From: Flavobacteriales bacterium
GTDB lineage: Bacteria; Bacteroidota; Bacteroidia; Flavobacteriales_F; PHOS-HE28
Direction: 5' to 3'
Assembly (NCBI GenBank): GCA_020635655.1
Contig: JACJZI010000008.1
Coordinates: 62,001 to 126,000 of the forward strand
Length of the DNA: 64,000 nt
Within the stretch, counting starts at the first letter, position 1, and every line of letters begins with the position of its first letter. Made by a program: the position numbers and the translations under genes. The notes beneath the pieces are model-generated. The model was given only the letters and a program-made list of their open reading frames with translations. It ran no database searches and was not told the origin of the DNA. Below are positions 15,961 through 24,583 of the stretch, in pieces.

Positions 15961-18030
15961 ATGAACAAGATCGCTACGCTACTGACCCTTGCCGGCTCAT
16001 TGCCCCTGGCCATGAACGGTCAATCCTTGGTGTCTCCGAACGCACAGAACAGGACGGCCCTGTTGGAGGATTTCACCGGCATCCATTGTGGTTATTGCCC
16101 CGAGGGCCACGCCATTGCCGCGTCCATCAAGGCGGCGGCCCCGGACCGGGTCGTGGTGGTGGGGGTGCACGCCGGGATCTACGCGGTGCCCCAGGCCGGG
16201 GAGCCCGATTTCCGGACCTCGGAGGGCACCACCTTGGACGATCATTTCGCGATCAGCGGATATCCCGCCGGTGTGATCGACCGGCACCAGTTCGGAGGAG
16301 GCTATGAGCAGGGAAGAGGTGCGTGGGAGGGGGATGTCGATCAGGTGCTGGACATGCCCTCACCTGTCAATATCGGCCTGGCAAGCAGTTTCGATGCGGG
16401 TACGCGCGACCTGACCGTCACGGTGGAACTGCTCTACACAGCGGACAGCCCCGGAGGCGATGATTACATCAGTGTGTTGTTGAAGGAGGACCACATCATC
16501 GGATGGCAGACGGACTATGGGAACGGGAACCACACCGATTATGATCATACGAATGTCCTGCGCGCATACCTGACCGATGTATGGGGGGATGCGGTGCAGA
16601 CCACCACAGCAGGTTCCAGCGTGGTCCGGACCTATACCTACAATGTACCCGTCGGTTTCGACATCAGCAATTGCAAGGTGGCGGCCTTTGTCAGCGAATA
16701 CCAGACCGAGGTCTATCAAGCCCGTGAGGTGGCCGCCGATGGAGGCACCACCCTGGTGGTCGGTGATCTGACCAGTTCCAGCCCGGCATATGCCGCGGGG
16801 GGTGCGGGCTCCACGACCGATCTGGGCTCTGATGTGCAGAACCTGCTCGGTGCCGATGCGGATTACCAGATCGAACTGACCAGTGCCAATGCCCCTGCCG
16901 ATTGGATGGGGAGCTTTGCCATCCAAGGCAACAGCTATCCGGGCAGCACGACGATCACCCTGCAGAACGGCGCCATGGAACCGATCACGGTGTCCATTAC
17001 TCCCGGTGCCACGCCGGCCATCGCGGACTACACCCTGACCATCGCCTCGGTGAACGATCCGAACGCGCCGGTACTGACGGAACAGTACCACCTCATCAGC
17101 GGGATCACCGATCTGGTGGTCACCAATCCCCAGGCAGAGGACTATGAGGCCATATACATGGATGGGTTGACCTCGGCCAATGAGACGGGCAGGGGGCACA
17201 CCGACAGGGCCACCCTCATCGGTTTCGGCGAGAACAATGCGTTGAGCGGTGTCCTGAACCTTTACCTGAACGTGAGCTGGACCTTCCCCTGTCTGACGGA
17301 TGATGCGGTAGCTGTTCTGTCCGATTTCCTGGACAATGGGGGCAACATGATGATCGCTGGACAGGACATCGGTTGGGACCAGAGCGGTGATGCGAACGCC
17401 TACGGAACAGCCGCCACACAGGCCTTCTACCAGAACTACATGCACGCAGCATTCGTGGCCGATGGCAGCACGACGAACAGCTCCGCTGATTTCGTGGATG
17501 ACGATGCGGTCTTCGGCGGCGTGAACACCTCGTCTATCAACGCCGTCTATGGCGCGACCTACGTCTACCCCGATGAGATCACACCATTGGCACCCGCTAC
17601 GGCCATCCTGAACTACAATGGCAATGCGAGCAAGATCGGTGGACTAAGGGTACAGGCGAACAATTACAAGGTCGTTTATTTCGGCGTTGCTCCTGAACAG
17701 ATGTCGAATGCGTCCGTTGGGGATCTCATGGTTTCGCTCAGCCATGATTGGTTCTATGGTCTGGTAAGCGAGGAGGAATTCGATGCCGCACTGCAGGGCG
17801 CACTCTATCCCGTTCCTGCGTCCACGGAGCTTTTCCTTTCCCTGCCAGCGGCTGTGCGCGGTGCCACTGTGGAGATCTTCGATGCGCTGGGGCGCATCGT
17901 GGATGAGCAACACCCGACCGGTAGCAAGATCCGTTTCGAGGTGGCCGATCTGGCACCCGGCACCTACGGCCTGCGTATCACGGATGCGAACGGCCACAGT
18001 TCCACCCGTCCCTTCAGCATCGCCCGCTAG
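15961..18030 (+). CDS. Omp28-related secreted protein with T9SS sorting domain
   Basis: This 689-aa protein starts with a signal peptide (MNKIATLLTLAGSLPLAMNGQ). Residues of about 30-230 resemble the Omp28 thioredoxin-like domain, with LLEDFTGIHCGYCPEGH containing a CxxC pair, and HFAISGYPAGVIDRHQF. The middle is beta-rich with an Ig-like segment. The C-terminus from LYPVPASTELFLSL to TRPFSIAR is a T9SS type A sorting domain (APGTYGLRITD). It should be exported and cell-surface attached. Any redox role of the CGYC motif is inference. It is closed by the terminator at 18054. Confidence 0.9.
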   Translation: MNKIATLLTLAGSLPLAMNGQSLVSPNAQNRTALLEDFTGIHCGYCPEGHAIAASIKAAAPDRVVVVGVHAGIYAVPQAGEPDFRTSEGTTLDDHFAISGYPAGVIDRHQFGGGYEQGRGAWEGDVDQVLDMPSPVNIGLASSFDAGTRDLTVTVELLYTADSPGGDDYISVLLKEDHIIGWQTDYGNGNHTDYDHTNVLRAYLTDVWGDAVQTTTAGSSVVRTYTYNVPVGFDISNCKVAAFVSEYQTEVYQAREVAADGGTTLVVGDLTSSSPAYAAGGAGSTTDLGSDVQNLLGADADYQIELTSANAPADWMGSFAIQGNSYPGSTTITLQNGAMEPITVSITPGATPAIADYTLTIASVNDPNAPVLTEQYHLISGITDLVVTNPQAEDYEAIYMDGLTSANETGRGHTDRATLIGFGENNALSGVLNLYLNVSWTFPCLTDDAVAVLSDFLDNGGNMMIAGQDIGWDQSGDANAYGTAATQAFYQNYMHAAFVADGSTTNSSADFVDDDAVFGGVNTSSINAVYGATYVYPDEITPLAPATAILNYNGNASKIGGLRVQANNYKVVYFGVAPEQMSNASVGDLMVSLSHDWFYGLVSEEEFDAALQGALYPVPASTELFLSLPAAVRGATVEIFDALGRIVDEQHPTGSKIRFEVADLAPGTYGLRITDANGHSSTRPFSIAR

Positions 18031-18053
18031 GCGCCGAAGAAAGAAAGAGGAAG

Positions 18054-18086
18054 GGAGGGCCCGCATGTGCGGGCCCTCCTGCTTTT
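18054..18086 (+). terminator. Intrinsic terminator after the Omp28-like gene
   Basis: A perfect 11-bp stem GGAGGGCCCGC / GCGGGCCCTCC (18054-18064 with 18069-18079), loop ATGT, followed by TGCTTTT. Confidence 0.9.
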
Positions 18087-18099
18087 CATGGGGTGCACT

Positions 18100-18106
18100 T
18101 ACCTTG
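18100..18106 (+). promoter_or_regulatory. -7-box-like TACCTTG for PPK2
   Basis: TACCTTG, one T short of TAnnTTTG, lies 8 nt before the ATG at 18115. It decides the start in favour of 18115 over an ATG at 18067 inside the upstream terminator. Confidence 0.45.
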
Positions 18107-18114
18107 GCGGGAAC

Positions 18115-18999
18115 ATGGAAAAGGCGCTCTATCACCACCATTTCTGCGTGACGAAGCAAGGTGGGTTCCGATTGAAGGACCACCCGACCGACATGCCCCT
18201 GGAATTGGACAAGAAGGAGTTGAAGGAGGCGATCGCCAAGGACAATGAACGGATCGTGAAGTTGCAGGAACGCCTGTACGCCGAGGGAACACGTTCGCTA
18301 TTGCTGATCTTCCAGGCCATGGATGCGGCCGGTAAGGACAGCTGCATCCGTCACGTGTTGAGCGGTGTCGACCCCACGGGCACCCAGGTCTGGAGCTTCA
18401 AGGCCCCGAGCCTGGAGGAACGTGCCCATGATTTTCTCTGGCGCCATGCCCGTTCCCTCCCGGAGCGGGGGCGCATCGGCATCCACAACCGCAGCCACTA
18501 CGAGGAAGTGCTCGTGGTGAAGGTGCATCCCGAATTCGTGCTCGCCCAGGACCTGCCAGGCATCACCGCGGTCGAACACATCACGCCGCAGTTCTGGCAT
18601 CTGCGCTATGCGGCGATCCGCAACTTCGAGGCCCATCTCGCGAACCAGGGCACGGTGATCATGAAGTTCCTGCTGCACATGGCGAAGGACGTTCAAAAGG
18701 GCCGCTTCCTGGAACGCATCGAGGATCCCGAGAAGAATTGGAAGTTCAGCATGAACGACGTGAATGAGCGGGGTTACTGGGACCGCTACATGCAAGCCTA
18801 CGAGGAGGCGATCGACGCCACCGCGGCACCGCATGCTCCATGGTACGTCGTACCATCCGATGAACAATGGGAGGGTCGGGCGATCGTCGCCCGACTGGTG
18901 CGCGAGAAGCTCGAGGAGCTCGATCCGCGGATACCGCGACCCGCAATGGGCAAGGAGGATGAATTGAAGGAGGCCCTCCGTATCCTGAAGATGGAATAG
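18115..18999 (+). CDS. ppk2: Polyphosphate kinase 2 family protein
   Basis: The 294-aa protein carries the PPK2 Walker A LLIFQAMDAAGKDSCIRHVL, the VDPTGTQVWSFKAPS segment and the lid/Walker B region GRIGIHNRSHYEEVLVVKVHP. PPK2 enzymes transfer phosphate between polyphosphate and nucleotides. The single-domain length fits the class that phosphorylates nucleotides from polyP, but substrate (AMP, ADP or NMP/NDP) cannot be read from the sequence here. It stands alone between a terminator and recJ. Confidence 0.92.
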   Translation: MEKALYHHHFCVTKQGGFRLKDHPTDMPLELDKKELKEAIAKDNERIVKLQERLYAEGTRSLLLIFQAMDAAGKDSCIRHVLSGVDPTGTQVWSFKAPSLEERAHDFLWRHARSLPERGRIGIHNRSHYEEVLVVKVHPEFVLAQDLPGITAVEHITPQFWHLRYAAIRNFEAHLANQGTVIMKFLLHMAKDVQKGRFLERIEDPEKNWKFSMNDVNERGYWDRYMQAYEEAIDATAAPHAPWYVVPSDEQWEGRAIVARLVREKLEELDPRIPRPAMGKEDELKEALRILKME

Positions 19000-19028
19000 C
19001 ACCAGTGCATATCGTGGCCTTTGCAACG

Positions 19029-19036
19029 TAGTTTTA
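19029..19036 (+). promoter_or_regulatory. -7-box-like TAGTTTTA for recJ-tadA
   Basis: TAGTTTTA (one mismatch) ends 4 nt before the recJ ATG at 19041, implying a leaderless mRNA if used. Confidence 0.4.
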
Positions 19037-19040
19037 GCGC

Positions 19041-20822
19041 ATGAGGCAGAACGTGACGAAGCGATGGAGGATGAAGGAACTGCCCGACCCCGAAGTGGTC
19101 GCAGCCCTCATCAATGACAAATGTCCCGATCCGCTGGCCAACCTGCTGGCCCAGCGGGGGATCACCACACCGGAGGAGGCCGCTCGGTTCTACCGACCAC
19201 GGCTGGAGGACCTGCATGACCCGTTCCTCATGGCCGGCATGCGGGATGCCGTGGTCCGGATCGAACGCGCCCTCGGCGATGGAGAGAGGATCATGGTCTA
19301 CGGCGATTATGACGTGGACGGGACAACGGCGGTCGCGCTGGTCCATTCCATGCTCTCCCATTTCACAGGCGATCTCACCTTCTACATCCCCGACCGCTAT
19401 GCAGAAGGTTATGGCATCTCCTACCAGGGGATCGATCGCGCGAAAAAGGAAGGGGTCGGTCTCATCATCGCCCTCGATTGCGGGATAAAGGCCATCGACA
19501 AGGTCCGCTACGCAAAGGAACAGGGCATTGATATGATCATCTGCGATCACCATCGGCCCGGCGATGAGCTGCCTCCGGCCGTGGCCGTGCTGGACCCCAA
19601 ACGACCGGACTGCCCCTATCCGTTCAAGGAATTGAGCGGTTGCGGGATCGGGTTCAAATTGGTCCAGGGGTTGGCACAGCGGAACGGGATACCCTTTTCC
19701 GAACTCGAACCCCTGCTGGACCTGGTGGCGGTCAGCACCGCATGTGACATCGTGCCGGTGGTGGGCGAGAACCGGGTCCTGATGCACTTCGGACTGAAGC
19801 GTCTCAATGGGGATCCCCGCCCCGGTATCCGCGTGATGCTGGAAGTGGGCAATGTCAAGCGGCGGATCGGTGTCACCGAACTGGTCTTCATCGTCGGGCC
19901 ACGGATCAACGCCGCAGGGCGGATCGAGCATGGCCGGCAGGCCGTCGAGATGTTGCTCGCACATGACGAGGCCCAGGCCGCGCAACTGGGCGTGCGCATC
20001 GACAAGAACAATGCGACCCGCCAGGACCTGGACAAGGAGACCACACGGCAAGCCCTGGAAATGGTGGCCAGTGACGCCGGCATGCAGGACGCCTGGAGCA
20101 CAGTGCTGTTCGACCCAAAGTGGCACAAGGGTGTGATCGGGATCGTGGCCTCCCGGCTGATCGAGGCACATTACCGACCCACCATCGTGCTCACCGAGAG
20201 CAATGGCAAGGCCGCAGGTTCAGCACGGTCCGTCAAGGGTTTCGATGTCTACGAGGCCATCAGTTCCTGCAGCGACCTGCTGGAACAGTTCGGAGGGCAT
20301 ACCTACGCCGCCGGGCTCACCATGTCCCTCGAGAACGTGGAGGCCTTTCGCGCCCGGTTCGAACAAGTGGTCCGGAACACCTTGGAGGAGCACCAACGTG
20401 TGCCCGAGGAGGATGTCGACGTGGAGGTCCCCCTGCAACGATTGGACCCCGGCTTCCTGAGGGCGGTAGAGCACATGGCGCCATTCGGCCCGGGCAACAT
20501 GCGGCCTATGTTCCTTACACGTGGCGTGGTCGATGCCGGTCAGGCCAAGATCGTCGGCGGGGACCATCTCAAGCTGTCGATCTGCGATCCCGTCGACCGA
20601 CGAAGACGGTTCGATGCCATCGCGTTCCGTCAGGCGGACAAGCTGGACCTGGTGCGTTCCGGCCGGCCGTTCAGCGTGATCTACACGTTGGAGGAGAACG
20701 ATTGGAATGGACGGCGCACCATGCAATTGAACGTGAAGGACATGAAAGCGGGCATCTCGGACCTCCTTGTCAACGAAGCCGCTGCCGCACCGGTCGATCA
20801 CGATGCCGGGACCCTGCAATGA
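19041..20822 (+). CDS. recJ: Single-stranded-DNA exonuclease RecJ
   Basis: This 593-aa 5'-3' ssDNA exonuclease has the DHH-family metal motifs VYGDYDVDGTTAVAL and ICDHHRPGDELP, the VSTACDIVPV segment, and the DHHA1 motif EQFGGHTYAAGLTM. The N-terminal KRWRMKELPDPEVV is typical of RecJ. Its stop overlaps the tadA start (ATGA), so the two are coupled. Confidence 0.96.
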   Translation: MRQNVTKRWRMKELPDPEVVAALINDKCPDPLANLLAQRGITTPEEAARFYRPRLEDLHDPFLMAGMRDAVVRIERALGDGERIMVYGDYDVDGTTAVALVHSMLSHFTGDLTFYIPDRYAEGYGISYQGIDRAKKEGVGLIIALDCGIKAIDKVRYAKEQGIDMIICDHHRPGDELPPAVAVLDPKRPDCPYPFKELSGCGIGFKLVQGLAQRNGIPFSELEPLLDLVAVSTACDIVPVVGENRVLMHFGLKRLNGDPRPGIRVMLEVGNVKRRIGVTELVFIVGPRINAAGRIEHGRQAVEMLLAHDEAQAAQLGVRIDKNNATRQDLDKETTRQALEMVASDAGMQDAWSTVLFDPKWHKGVIGIVASRLIEAHYRPTIVLTESNGKAAGSARSVKGFDVYEAISSCSDLLEQFGGHTYAAGLTMSLENVEAFRARFEQVVRNTLEEHQRVPEEDVDVEVPLQRLDPGFLRAVEHMAPFGPGNMRPMFLTRGVVDAGQAKIVGGDHLKLSICDPVDRRRRFDAIAFRQADKLDLVRSGRPFSVIYTLEENDWNGRRTMQLNVKDMKAGISDLLVNEAAAAPVDHDAGTLQ

Positions 20823-21283
20823 TCCAAGGGGGAAAGATCGCGGACCCCGGGGACGAGCATTTCATGCGCCAGGCCTTGCGAGAGGCCGAACGCGCGTTCA
20901 GCGCCGACGAAGTGCCTGTCGGGGCCGTGATCGTTTGCGGCGGACAGGTCGTCGCGCGTGCCCACAACCTTACGGAAAGGCTTCACGACGTGACGGCCCA
21001 TGCCGAGATGCAGGCGATCACCGCCGCGGCCGACCACCTTGGAGGCAAGTACCTCGATGCCTGCACCTTGTATGTCACGGTCGAGCCGTGCGTCATGTGC
21101 GCCGGCGCTTTGCGTTGGGCGCAGCTTGGTCGGCTGGTGTTCGGAGCGTTCGATGAGAAACAGGGCTATCGCCGCATTGGTGGACGCCTTTTGCATCCGA
21201 GGACCCAGGTGGTCGGGGGCATCCTGGAACCCGAGTGCGCCGATCTGATGAAGGCGTTCTTTCGGAAGAAGCGGGCATTGTAG
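20819..21283 (+). CDS. tadA: tRNA-specific adenosine deaminase / nucleoside deaminase
   Basis: This 154-aa zinc deaminase has the catalytic HAEMQAI and the zinc-ligand PCVMC motifs, plus the N-terminal DEHFMRQALREAERA and VPVGAVIV typical of TadA, which converts A34 to inosine in tRNA-Arg. Its ATG overlaps the recJ stop by 4 bp. Confidence 0.93.
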   Translation: MIQGGKIADPGDEHFMRQALREAERAFSADEVPVGAVIVCGGQVVARAHNLTERLHDVTAHAEMQAITAAADHLGGKYLDACTLYVTVEPCVMCAGALRWAQLGRLVFGAFDEKQGYRRIGGRLLHPRTQVVGGILEPECADLMKAFFRKKRAL

Positions 21284-21323
21284 GTCGTTCCTGCCTGCGA
21301 ACGATGGCGCTTGCAGGTCACCG

Positions 21324-21331
21324 TACCTTTG
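21324..21331 (+). promoter_or_regulatory. -7 box TACCTTTG for the bacilliredoxin gene
   Basis: Exact TAnnTTTG match, 25 nt before the ATG at 21357, in the short gap after tadA. Confidence 0.6.
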
Positions 21332-21356
21332 TACCGGTGCGCCGAGTACACCTGTC

Positions 21357-21803
21357 ATGAACGGCGCACACGAATTGCAAATCGATCATCCGATGTACCC
21401 ACCCGAGCTGGTAGCTCCGATGAAGACCGACCTGACCGCGGCCGGCTTCGATGAACTCCATACCCCCGATCAAGTGGACAAGGCCCTGGCGCAGGCCGGA
21501 ACGGTGCTGTGCATGGTGAACAGCGTCTGTGGCTGCGCCGCCGGCGCGGCGCGTCCCGGCGTGAAGATGAGCCTCCAGGCCGGCAAGCGCCCGGACCACC
21601 TGGTGACCGTTTTCGCCGGCGTGGATACCGATGCCACCAACCAGGCCCGCAAGCATTTCCTGCCGTATCCGCCCAGCAGTCCCAGCGTGGCGCTGTTCAA
21701 GGACGGCAAGCTGGTGCACTTCCTGGAGCGGCACCACATCGAGGGCCGCACCGCCGAGACGATCGCGGAGAACCTGCAGATGGCCTACGAGGAGTTCTGC
21801 TGA
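21357..21803 (+). CDS. BrxA/BrxB-family bacilliredoxin
   Basis: This 148-aa protein has a thioredoxin-like fold with the unusual CGC active site in MVNSVCGCAAGAARPG, the hallmark of the YphP/YqiW (BrxA/BrxB) family. It also has HPMYPPELVAPMK at the N-terminus and PPSSPSVALFKDGKLVHFLER. In Firmicutes these proteins remove bacillithiol from thiolated proteins. Whether this host makes bacillithiol cannot be told from the window. Confidence 0.93.
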   Translation: MNGAHELQIDHPMYPPELVAPMKTDLTAAGFDELHTPDQVDKALAQAGTVLCMVNSVCGCAAGAARPGVKMSLQAGKRPDHLVTVFAGVDTDATNQARKHFLPYPPSSPSVALFKDGKLVHFLERHHIEGRTAETIAENLQMAYEEFC

Positions 21804-21823
21804 GCACCGATCGCCTGAATAGT

Positions 21824-21858
21824 GAGACGCCCCGCCGATCGGCGGGGCGTCTCGTTCT
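21824..21858. terminator. Bidirectional intrinsic terminator
   Basis: A perfect 13-bp stem GAGACGCCCCGCC / GGCGGGGCGTCTC (21824-21836 with 21841-21853), loop GATC, then GTTCTT. It separates the convergent bacilliredoxin and gdhA genes. Confidence 0.88.
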
Positions 21859-21872
21859 TCGTAGGCCAAAGA

Positions 21873-23245
21873 TCACACCACACCCTGGTCCAGCATGGAA
21901 TCGGCCACTTTCACGAAGCCGGCGATATTGGCACCCTTCACGTAGTTCACCACACCCTTGCTGTCCCTCCCGTACTGCACACATGCCGCGTGGATGTCCT
22001 TCATGATGTGGTGCAGGCGTTGATCGACCTCCTCGCGCGTCCAGCTCAGGCGCAGGCTGTTCTGGCTCATCTCCAGACCGCTTGTGGCCACCCTGCCGGC
22101 ATTGCTGGCCTTTCCGGGGCGAAGATCACCCTGCCGGCATGGAAGACCTCGACGGCTTCGGGCGTGCTGGGCATGTTGGCCCCTCGGCCACGCACTTCAC
22201 GCCTTCGATCAGGTCCTTCGCGTTCTTCCCGTCCAGTTCGTTCTGTGTGGCGCAGGGCAGGGCCACGTCGAGCTTGGGTACCACGTCCCACACCCGGGCA
22301 CCCCTGCACGAACCGGGCATCCTTGTACTTCTTCGCGTACTCCGATCCGGCCCCGCTTCACGTTCTTCAGGTCCATCAGGAAGTCGAGCTTCTTCGCATC
22401 GATGCCGTTCGGATCATGGATGGCCCCGCTGCTGTCGCTCGCGGTCACCACACGGGCACCGAGCTGGGTGGCCTTCTCGATGGCGTATTGGGCCACGTTA
22501 CCGCTGCCGCTGACCGCCACGGTCTTGCCATGGATGGTGTCCTTCACCCGGTTCAACATCTCTTCGGCGAAATAGACACAGCCATAGCCGGTCGCCTCCG
22601 GACGGATCAGCGAACCGCCCCAGTTGCGGCCTTTGCCGGTGAGCACACCGGTGAATTCGTTGGCGAGGCGCTTGTACTGGCCGAAGAGGAAACCGATCTC
22701 ACGGCCACCCACGCCGATGTCCCCCGCAGGAACGTCCGTGTCCGCACCGATGTGGCGGAAAAGCTCGGTCATGAAGCTCTGGCAGAACCGCATCACCTCT
22801 CCGTCGCTCTTGCCCTTGGGGTCGAAGTCGCTCCCGCCTTTGCCGCCGCCCATGGGCAGGGTGGTGAGGCTGTTCTTGAAAGATCTGCTCGAACCCCAAG
22901 GAACTTCAGGATGCTCAGGTTCACGCTGGGGTGGAAGCGCAGGCCACCCTTGTAGGGTCCGATGGCGCTGTTGAACTCCACGCGGTACCCGCGGTTCACC
23001 TGCACGTCGCCCTTGTCATCGACCCAGGGTACGCGGAAAACGATCGTGCGTTCGGGCTCCACGATCCGCTCCAGGACCTTGGACCGGGTGTATCTCGGCT
23101 TGCCCTCGATGTAGGGTATCACCGTTTCTGCCACCTCGTGCACCGCTTGTAGGAACTCCGGCTCGTTGGTGTTCCGTGCCGCTACCATGTTCATGAACGC
23201 GTCCACCTTTTTCTTCACGGGGGCGGACAGTGTCGTGGTTGCCAT
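21873..23245 (-). pseudogene. gdhA: NADP-type glutamate dehydrogenase, frame broken at about six places
   Basis: Read across frames, this is a full-length GdhA: the start MATTTLSAPVKKKVDAFMNM, substrate-site GPYKGGLRFHPSVNLS, LPMGGGKGGSDFDPKGKSDG, GDIGVGGREIGFLFGQY, the nucleotide-binding AVSGSGNVAQYAIEKA, and the end KGANIAGFVKVADSML. The enzyme would interconvert glutamate and 2-oxoglutarate with NADPH. The frame shifts near 22894-22897, 22879-22881, 22340-22355, 22301-22304, 22180-22183 and 22111-22120, mostly +1/-1 in short homopolymers. Residues between shifts are well conserved, so sequencing error is more likely than decay, but a pseudogene cannot be excluded. Confidence 0.88.
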
Positions 23246-23273
23246 CGCGTGGATGTTTGTTGGAAATTGGGCG

Positions 23274-23281
23274 CGAAGGTA
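23274..23281 (-). promoter_or_regulatory. -7-box-like TACCTTCG for gdhA
   Basis: Minus-strand TACCTTCG (one mismatch to TAnnTTTG), 28 nt before the gdhA ATG. Confidence 0.4.
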
Positions 23282-23324
23282 GGAGGTCGGACGATCGCGC
23301 GAAGGAGCGCGGTCATGGCTTTGA

Positions 23325-24457
23325 TCAGGGCCGTGACCGCGCGCTGTTCAATGTGTAGCATTTGCCTGGTAGGGACCGGACCACGCCATTGAACTCCATG
23401 TTCAGCAGCAGCGAGGCCGTTCTGCCCTGTGACATGCGGCTGCGAAGGCAAAGTTCGTCGATGTCGGTCCGCCCCTTTTCGCGGAGTATGTCGACCAGGA
23501 CCTGTTCGTCGGGCAGTAGGTCCGGGAACAGCGGCATTTGTTCCGGCGCCTTCCGCGCAGCGCAGGGCATCCAGTCCATGCGTTCAAGCACATCGCGCGG
23601 ACCGGTCACGAGGAAGGCCTGGTCACGCTGGATGAGGCGATTGCATCCCCGCTTCGCGGGTCGGACGGTCTGCCGGGGTAGGCCATCACCTCGCGATCAT
23701 AGCCGTTGGCGATGTCCGCCGTGATCAGTGATCCTCCCTTCGGACCGCTCTCCACTACGATGGTGCAATCGCTCATGCCGGCGATGATGCGGTTGCGCGC
23801 AGGAAAATTGCCCGGGGCGAACGGGCTGTGGTGCGGCAGTTCGCTCACGACCGCACCGCCGTTCGCTATCATCTCCCTGGCGACCGTGGCATGTTCGCCC
23901 GGGTACAACCGGTCGAGCCCGTGTGCCACGGCAGCTATGGTGGGCAGGCCGACCCGCAGCGCTGTGCGGTGTGCCACCACGTCGATCCCAAAGGCAAGTC
24001 CACTGATGATGGTGGCCCCGCTGCCCACCAGGCCTTCCACGAGTTCCTCGCAAAGACCTTTTCCATGCTCCGTCGGCGTGCGTGTCCCCACGATGGCCAC
24101 CGTGCGGTCCGGGTCGAGCGCGGCGCTCCCTTTGGTGAACAGGACGACAGGAGCATCCGACGCTTGTCGCAGTCGGTAGGGATATTCCGGGTCGAGGTAG
24201 AACAGCATGCGCACGCCGTTCCGTTGGACCAGCTCCCATTCACGTTCCGCCGCTTTGAGCACGCCACGGTCCAGGATCGTGGCAAGATGTCGCGGCCCTA
24301 TCCCCGGAACCTGTTCCAGCTTCCTGCGTACGGCCTTGTCGGTGAACAAGGCATCGACACCTCCACAATAGGCCACCAGGTTGCGGGCGTTCACCGGTCC
24401 GATGCCCTTCAGCATGGACAGGGCCAATTGATGGACCCGCGTTCGCTCCTCCGTCAT
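23325..24457 (-). pseudogene. dprA: DNA-processing protein DprA, single frameshift
   Basis: The gene starts MTEERTRVHQLALSMLKGIG and includes a HhH region, then the Rossmann-like DprA core (VAIVGTRTPTEHGKGLCEEL, SGLAFGIDVVAHRTAL, FPARNRIIAGMSDCTIVVE). After DREVMAYPGRPSDPRSG the frame shifts at the C4 run 23647-23650. In the next frame the expected continuation CNRLIQRDQAFLVTGPRDVL appears, followed by the winged-helix C-terminus ending at 23325. Adding one base to the run restores DprA exactly (S-G-G-C-N-R). DprA loads RecA on incoming ssDNA during transformation. Confidence 0.88.
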
Positions 24458-24492
24458 GCGCACATTCCGGCCTCCAAGGTCTGCCGGGCCGC

Positions 24493-24500
24493 CAAAAATA
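24493..24500 (-). promoter_or_regulatory. -7 box TATTTTTG for dprA
   Basis: Exact TAnnTTTG on the minus strand, 36 nt before the ATG at 24457. Confidence 0.5.
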
Positions 24501-24556
24501 GCCTGTGCCTTTGCATGCACGCGCGCCGCACCGGGTCCACCACAAAGGGCTTTGGC

Positions 24557-24564
24557 TACATTTA
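24557..24564 (+). promoter_or_regulatory. -7-box-like TACATTTA for the TonB receptor
   Basis: TACATTTA (last base differs), 20 nt before the ATG at 24584. It is arranged back-to-back with the dprA promoter. Confidence 0.45.
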
Positions 24565-24583
24565 GCCCGCAAGCCTGCGACAC

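Noticed and set aside
22089..22140. Direct repeat CACCCTGCCGGCAT (22089-22102 and 22127-22140)
   Set aside because: It lies inside gdhA and reflects two similar encoded peptides (NAGRV and HAGRV); not a mobile or regulatory repeat.
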